From positions 16,209,920-16,273,919 of the forward strand of contig OZ038435.1 in assembly GCA_964036275.1 (NCBI GenBank): 64,000 bases of DNA. The letters are read 5' to 3'. This document shows, piece by piece, positions 57,983-64,000 of the stretch (within the stretch, counting starts at the first letter, position 1; the number at the start of each line of letters is the position of its first letter). The DNA comes from Litoditis marina. Taxonomy: Eukaryota; Nematoda; Chromadorea; Rhabditida; Rhabditidae. A program made the translations under genes and the position numbers. The notes under the pieces were generated by a model. It saw only the letters and a program-made list of their open reading frames with translations, did no database searches and was not told where the DNA came from.

Positions 57983-60900
57983 GTCGCAAAATTGAACATG
58001 AGCGAAAATGGTCTATTTTGCGAAAATAAGATTTAGAATGGTTAATTATTTGAATAAAACAATATCAGAAGCTATCGCAAGTGGTTTGGTCGCCAATTGA
58101 CAAGTTTTGAGTTGCGACGTCAAATACCGTAGTTTTTGCGACGTCATGACGTCGCAAAATTGAACATGAGCCAAAATGGTCTATTTTGCGAAAATAAGAT
58201 TTGGGATGGGTAATTATCTATATAAAACGATATTAGAGGCTATTACAAGTGGTTTGGTCGCCATTTGACAAGTTTTGAGTTGCGACGTCAAATACCGTAG
58301 TTTTTGCGACGTCATGACGTCGCAAAATTGAACATGAGCCAAAATGGTCTATTTTGCGAAAATAAGATTTGGAATGGTTAATTATTTGAATGGAACGATA
58401 TTAGAAACTATTGCAAGTGGTTTGGTCGCCAATTGACAAGTGTTGAGTTGCGACGTCAAATACCGTAGTTTTTGCGACGTCATGACGTTGCAAAATTAAA
58501 CATGAGCCAAAATGGTCTATTTTGCGAAAATAAGATTTGGAATGGTTAATTATCTGTATAAAACGATATTAGAGGCTATTACAAGTGGTTTGGTCGCCAT
58601 TTGACAAGTTTTGAGTTGCGACGTCAAATACCATAGTTTTTGCGACGTCATGACGTTGCAAAACTGAACATGAGCCAAAATGATCTATTTTGCGAAAATA
58701 AGATTTGGAATGGTTAATTATTTGAATTAAACGATATTAGAAGCTATTGCAAGTGGTTTGGTCGCCAATTGACAAGTTTTGAGTTGCGACGTCGAATACC
58801 GTAGTTTTTGCGACGTCATGACGTCGCAAAATTGAACATGAGCCAAAATGGTCTATTTTGCGAAAATAAGATTTAGAATGGTTAATTATTTGAATAAAAC
58901 AATATCAGAAGCTATCGCAAGTGGTTTGGTCGCCAATTGACAAGTTTTGAGTTGCGACGTCAAATACCGTAGTTTTTGCGACGTCATGACGTCGCAAAAT
59001 TGAACATGAGCCAAAATGGTCTATTTTGCGAAAATAAGATTTGGGATGGGTAATTATCTATATAAAACGATATTAGAGGCTATTACAAGTGGTTTGGTCG
59101 CCATTTGACAAGTTTTGAGTTGCGACGTCAAATACCGTAGTTTTTGCGACGTCATGACGTCGCAAAATTGAACATGAGCCAAAATGGTCTATTTTGCGAA
59201 AATAAGATTTGGAATGGTTAATTATTTGAATGAAACGATATTAGAAACTATTGCAAGTGGTTTGGTCGCCAATTGACAAGTGTTGAGTTGCGACGTCAAA
59301 TACCGTAGTTTTTGCGACGTCATGACGTTGCAAAATTAAACATGAGCCAAAATGGTCTATTTTGCGAAAATAAGATTTGGAATGGTTAATTATTTGAATG
59401 GAACGATATTAGAAACTATTGCAAGTGGTTTGGTCGCCAATTGACAAGTTTCGAGTTGCGACGTCAAATACGGTAGTTTTTGCGACGTCATGACGTCGCA
59501 AAATTGAACATGAGCCAAAATGGTCTATTTTGCAAAAATAAGATTTGGAATGGTTAATTATCTGTATGAAACGATATTAGAAGCTATTGCAAGTGGTTTG
59601 GTCGCCAATTGACAAGTTTTGAGTTGCGACGTCAAATACCGTAGTTTTTGCGACGTCATGACGTCGCAAAATTGAACATGAGCCAAAATGGTCTATTTTG
59701 CGAAAATAAGATTTGGGATGGGTAATTATCTATATAAAACGATATTAGAGGCTATTACAAGTGGTTTGGTCGCCATTTGACAAGTTTTGAGTTGCGACGT
59801 CAAATACCGTAGTTTTTGCGACGTCATGACGTCGCAAAATTGAACATGAGCCAAAATGGTCTATTTTGCGAAAATAAGATTTGGAATGGTTAATTATTTG
59901 AATGGAACGATATTAGAAACTATTGCAAGTGGTTTGGTCGCCAATTGACAAGTGTTGAGTTGCGACGTCAAATACCGTAGTTTTTGCGACGTCATGACGT
60001 TGCAAAATTAAACATGAGCCAAAATGGTCTATTTTGCGAAAATAAGATTTGGAATGGTTAATTATTTGAATGGAACGATATTAGAAACTATTGCAAGTGG
60101 TTTGGTCGCCAATTGACAAGTTTCGAGTTGCGACGTCAAATACGGTAGTTTTTGCGACGTCATGACGTCGCAAAATTGAACATGAGCCAAAATGGTCTAT
60201 TTTGCAAAAATAAGATTTGGAATGGTTAATTATCTGTATGAAACGATATTAGAAGCTATTGCAAGTGGTTTGGTCGCCAATTGACAAGTTTTGAGTTGCG
60301 ACGTCAAATACCGTAGTTTTTGCGACGTCATGACGTCGCAAAATTGAACATGAGCCAAAATGGTCTATTTTGCGAAAATCCGATTGGGGATGGTTAATTA
60401 TCTGTATTAAACGATATTAGAGGCTATTGCAAGTGGTTTGGTCGCAATTTGACAAGTTTTGAGTTGCGACGTCGAATACCGTAGTTTTTGCGACGTCATG
60501 ACGTCGCAAAATTGAACATGAGCCAAAATGGTCTATTTTGCGAAAATCCGATTTGGGATGGTTAATTATCTGTATTAAACGATATTAGAGGCTATTGCAA
60601 GTGGTTTGGTCGCCAATTGACAAGTTTTGAGTTGCGACGTCAAATACCGTAGTTTTTGCGACGTCATGACGTCGCAAAATTGAACATGAGCCAAAATAGT
60701 CTATTTTGCGAGAATAAGATTTGGAATGGTTAATTATTTGAATAAAACTATATTAGAAGCTATTGCAAGTGGTTTGGTCGCCAATTGACAAGTTTTGAGT
60801 TGCCACGTCAAATACGGTAGTTTTTGCGACGTCATGACGTCGCAAAATTGAACATGAGCCAAAATGGTCTATTTTGCGAAAATAAGATTTAGAATGGTTA

Positions 60901-63900
60901 ATCATTTGAAAAAACAATCTCAGAAGCTATCGCAAGTGGTTTGGTCGCCAATTGACAAGTTTTGAGTTGCGACGTCAAATACCGTAGTTTTTGCGACGTC
61001 ATGACGTCGCAAAATTGAACATGAGCCAAAATGGTCTATTTTGCGAGAATAAGATTTGGAATGGTTAATTATTTGAATAAAACTATATTAGAAGCTATTG
61101 CAAGTGGTTTGGTCGCCAATTGACAAGTTTTGAGTTGCGACGTCAAATACCGTAGTTTTTGCGACGTCATGACGTCGCAAAATTGAACATGAGCCAAAAT
61201 GGTCTATTTTTCAAAAATAAGATTTGGAATGGTTAATTATCTGTATAAAACGATATTAGAAGCTATTGCAAGTGGTTTGGTCGCCAATTGACAAGTTTTG
61301 AGTTGCGACGTCAAATACCGTAGTTTTTGCAACGTCATGACGTCGCAAAATTGAACATGAGCCAAAATGGTCTATTTTGCGAGAATAAGATTTGGAATGG
61401 TTAATTATTTGAATAAAACTATATTAGAAGCTATTGCAAGTGGTTTGTTCGCCAATTGACAAGTTTTGAGTTGCGACGTCAAATACCGTAGTTTTTGCGA
61501 CGTCATGACGTCGCAAAATTGAACATGAGCCAAAATGGTCTATTTTGCAAAAATAAGATTTGGAATGGTTAATTATCTGTATAAAACGATATTAGAAGCT
61601 ATTGCAAGTGGTTTGGTCGCCAATTGACAAGTTTTGAGTTGCGACGTCAAATACCGTAGTTTTTGCAACGTCATGACGTCGCAAAATTGAACATGAGCCA
61701 AAATGGTCTATTTTGCGAAAATCCGATTTGGGATGGTTAATTATCTGTATAAAACGATATTAGAAGCTATTGCAAGTGGTTTGGTCGCCAATTGACAAGT
61801 TTTGAGTTGCGACGTCAAATACCGTAGTTTTTGCGACGTCATGACGTCGCAAAATTGAACATGAGCCAAAATGGTCTATTTTGCAAAAATAAGATTTGGA
61901 ATGGTTAATTATCTGTATGAAACGATATTAGAAGCTATTGCAAGTGGTTTGGTCGCCAATTGACAAGTTTTGAGTTGCGACGTCAAATACCGTAGTTTTT
62001 GCGACGTCCTGACGTCGCAAAATTGAACATGAGCCAAAATGGTCTATTTTGCGAAAATCCGATTTGGGATGGTTAATTATCTGTATTAAACGATATTAGA
62101 GGCTATTGCAAGTGGTTTGGTCGCCAATTGACAAGTTTTGAGTTGCGACGTCAAATACCGTAGTTTTTGCGACGTCATGACGTCGCAAAATTGAACATGA
62201 GCCAAAATGGTCTATTTTGCAAAAATAAGATTTGGAATGGTTAATTATCTGTATGAAACGATATTAGAAGCTATTGCAAGTGGTTTGGTCGCCAATTGAC
62301 AAGTTTTGAGTTGCGACGTCAAATACCGTAGTTTTTGCGACGTCATGACGTCGCAAAATTGAACATGAGCCAAAATGGTCTATTTTGCGAAAATCCGATT
62401 TGGGATGGTTAATTGTCTGTATTAAACGATATTAGAGGCTATTGCAAGTGGTTTGGAAGCCAATTGACAAGTTTTGAGTTGCGACGTCAAATACGGTAGT
62501 TTTTGCGACGTCATGACGTCGCAAAATTGAACATGAGCCAAAATGGTCTATTTTGCAAAAATAAGATTTGGAATGGTTAATTATCTGTATGAAACGATAT
62601 TAGAAGCTATTGCAAGTGGTTTGGTCGCCAATTGACAAGTTTTGAGTTGCGACGTCAAATACCGTAGTTTTTGCGACGTCATGACGTCGCAAAATTGAAC
62701 ACGAGCCAAAATGGTCTATTTTGCAATAATAAGATTTGGAATGGTTAATTATCTGTATAAAACGATATTAGAAGCTATTGCAAGTGGTTTGGTCGCCAAT
62801 TGACAAGTTTTGAGTTGCGACGTCAAATACCGTAGTTTTTGCGACGTCATGACGTTGCAAAATTGAACATGAGCCAAAATGGTCTATTTTGCAAAAATAA
62901 GATTTGGAATGGTTAATTATCTGTATGAAACGATATTAGAAGCTATTGCAAGTGGTTTGGTCGCCAATTGACAAGTTTTGAGTTGCGACGTCAAATACCG
63001 TAGTTTTTGCGACGTCATGACGTCGCAAAATTGAACATGAGCCAAAATGGTCTATTTTGCGAAAATAAGATTTGGGATGGTTAATTATCTGTATAAAACG
63101 ATATTAGAAGCTATTGCAAGTGGTTTGGTCGCAATTTGACAAGTTTTGAGTTGCGACGTCGAATACGGTAGTTTTTGCGACGTCATGACGTCGCAAAATT
63201 GAACATGAGCCAAAATGGTCTATTTTGCAAAAATAAGATTTGGGATGGTTAATTATCTGTATTAAACGATATTAGAGGCTATTGCAAGTGGTTTGAAAGC
63301 CAATTTACAAGTTTTGAGTTGCGACGTCAAATACCGTAGTTTTTGCGACGTCATGACGTCGCAAAATTGAACATGAGCCAAAATGGTCTATTTTGCGAGA
63401 ATAAGATTTGGAATGGTTAATTATTTGAATAAAACTATATTAGAAGCTATTGCAAGTGGTTTGGTCGCCAATTGACAAGTTTTGAGTTGCGACGTCAAAT
63501 ACCGTAGTTTTTGCGACGTCATGACGTCGCAAAATTGAACATGAGCCAAAATGGTCTATTTTTCAAAAATAAGATTTGGAATGGTTAATTATCTGTATAA
63601 AACGATATTAGAAGCTATTGCAAGTGGTTTGGTCGCCAATTGACAAGTTTTGAGTTGCGACGTCAAATACCGTAGTTTTTGCAACGTCATGACGTCGCAA
63701 AATTGAACATGAGCCAAAATGGTCTATTTTGCGAGAATAAGATTTGGAATGGTTAATTATTTGAATAAAACTATATTAGAAGCTATTGCAAGTGGTTTGG
63801 TCGCCAATTGACAAGTTTTGAGTTGCGACGTCAAATACCGTAGTTTTTGCGACGTCATGACGTCGCAAAATTGAACATGAGCCAAAATGGTCTATTTTGC

Positions 63901-64000
63901 AAAAATAAGATTTGGAATGGTTAATTATCTGTATAAAACGATATTAGAAGCTATTGCAAGTGGTTTGGTCGCCAATTGACAAGTTTTGAGTTGCGACGTC

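Larger units (their letters stand above)
28179..64000. repeat. 168-bp satellite array (about 200 monomers), continues past the window
   Basis: The unit is 168 bp (for example GACGTCAAAT at 63491, 63659 and 63827), with frequent 167-bp variants. In order it contains GAACATGAGCCAAAATGG, AAATAAGATTTGGAATGG, a variable TTATCTGTATAAAACG / TTATTTGAATAAAAC block, GATATTAGAAGCTATTGC, TTTGGTCGCCAATTGACAAG, GCGACGTCAAATACCGTAG and the palindrome GCGACGTCATGACGTCGC. The palindrome extends to 26 bp with flanking T4/A4. The first monomer (28179 on) is the most divergent and lacks part of the AAATAAGATTT block, marking the array edge. Six units carry a LINE fragment. There are no genes; the 60-85-codon frames inside are incidental. 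Confidence 0.98.

Noticed and set aside
28179..64000. Possible CRISPR-like or multi-copy gene array
   Set aside because: The whole 168-bp unit is repeated without unique spacers, and the organism is a eukaryote. The small frames are repeat-borne.

Overview
The window looks like nuclear DNA of a nematode, most likely Caenorhabditis or a close relative. It is AT-rich, has compact multi-exon genes with TTTCAG-type acceptors, carries a tandem family of secreted double C-type-lectin-domain (CTLD, 'clec'-type) proteins, and contains nematode-like LTR and LINE sequences. There is no bacterial-style gene organisation, and I saw no tRNA, rRNA or CRISPR array.

Positions 1 to about 26,500 hold a head-to-tail array of six paralogous clec genes, all on the minus strand. 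From right to left they are gene 6 (26484-23440), gene 5 (22631-19373), gene 4 (18780-8408), gene 3 (7839-4115), an internally deleted pseudogene (3459-2952) and gene 1 (2512 to beyond the left edge). I rebuilt the complete genes by hand as ten exons each. Exon lengths are nearly invariant (89/92, 116, 126, 55, 92, 47, 103, 101/107, 63/66, 105/108 nt), every difference is a multiple of three, and all four complete models give an open protein of 299-303 residues. Each protein has a signal peptide, CTLD1 (exons 1-5) and CTLD2 (exons 6-10). None has a canonical EPN/QPD sugar-binding triplet.

Gene 4 is stretched to 10.4 kb by intron insertions but keeps its exons. Intron 2 carries a 4.4-kb LTR element with two 351-bp LTRs, a 4-bp target duplication, no recognisable pol, and an interior full of tandem and inverted repeats. 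Intron 7 is 2.9 kb and carries a decayed CTLD fragment of another type and a GC-rich double-hairpin element. Terminal-inverted-repeat elements rich in GGTTACC sit in gene 3 introns and between the exons of gene 5.

Positions 26,500-28,180 are non-coding. They include a second, inverted copy of the double-hairpin element directly beside an isolated 41-bp piece of the satellite that fills the rest of the window.

From about 28,180 to the right edge (35.8 kb or more, roughly 200 monomers) there is one tandem satellite with a 168-bp unit. Each unit contains a perfect 26-bp palindrome centred on GCGACGTCATGACGTCGC, plus a third GCGACGTCA copy upstream. Six units carry an identical-position 287-bp fragment of a LINE reverse transcriptase (FADD motif, minus strand, open throughout). 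The fragment has spread with the satellite as part of higher-order repeats. Inferred history: a clec cluster bordering a young satellite block, with expansion by unequal exchange or a rolling mechanism.
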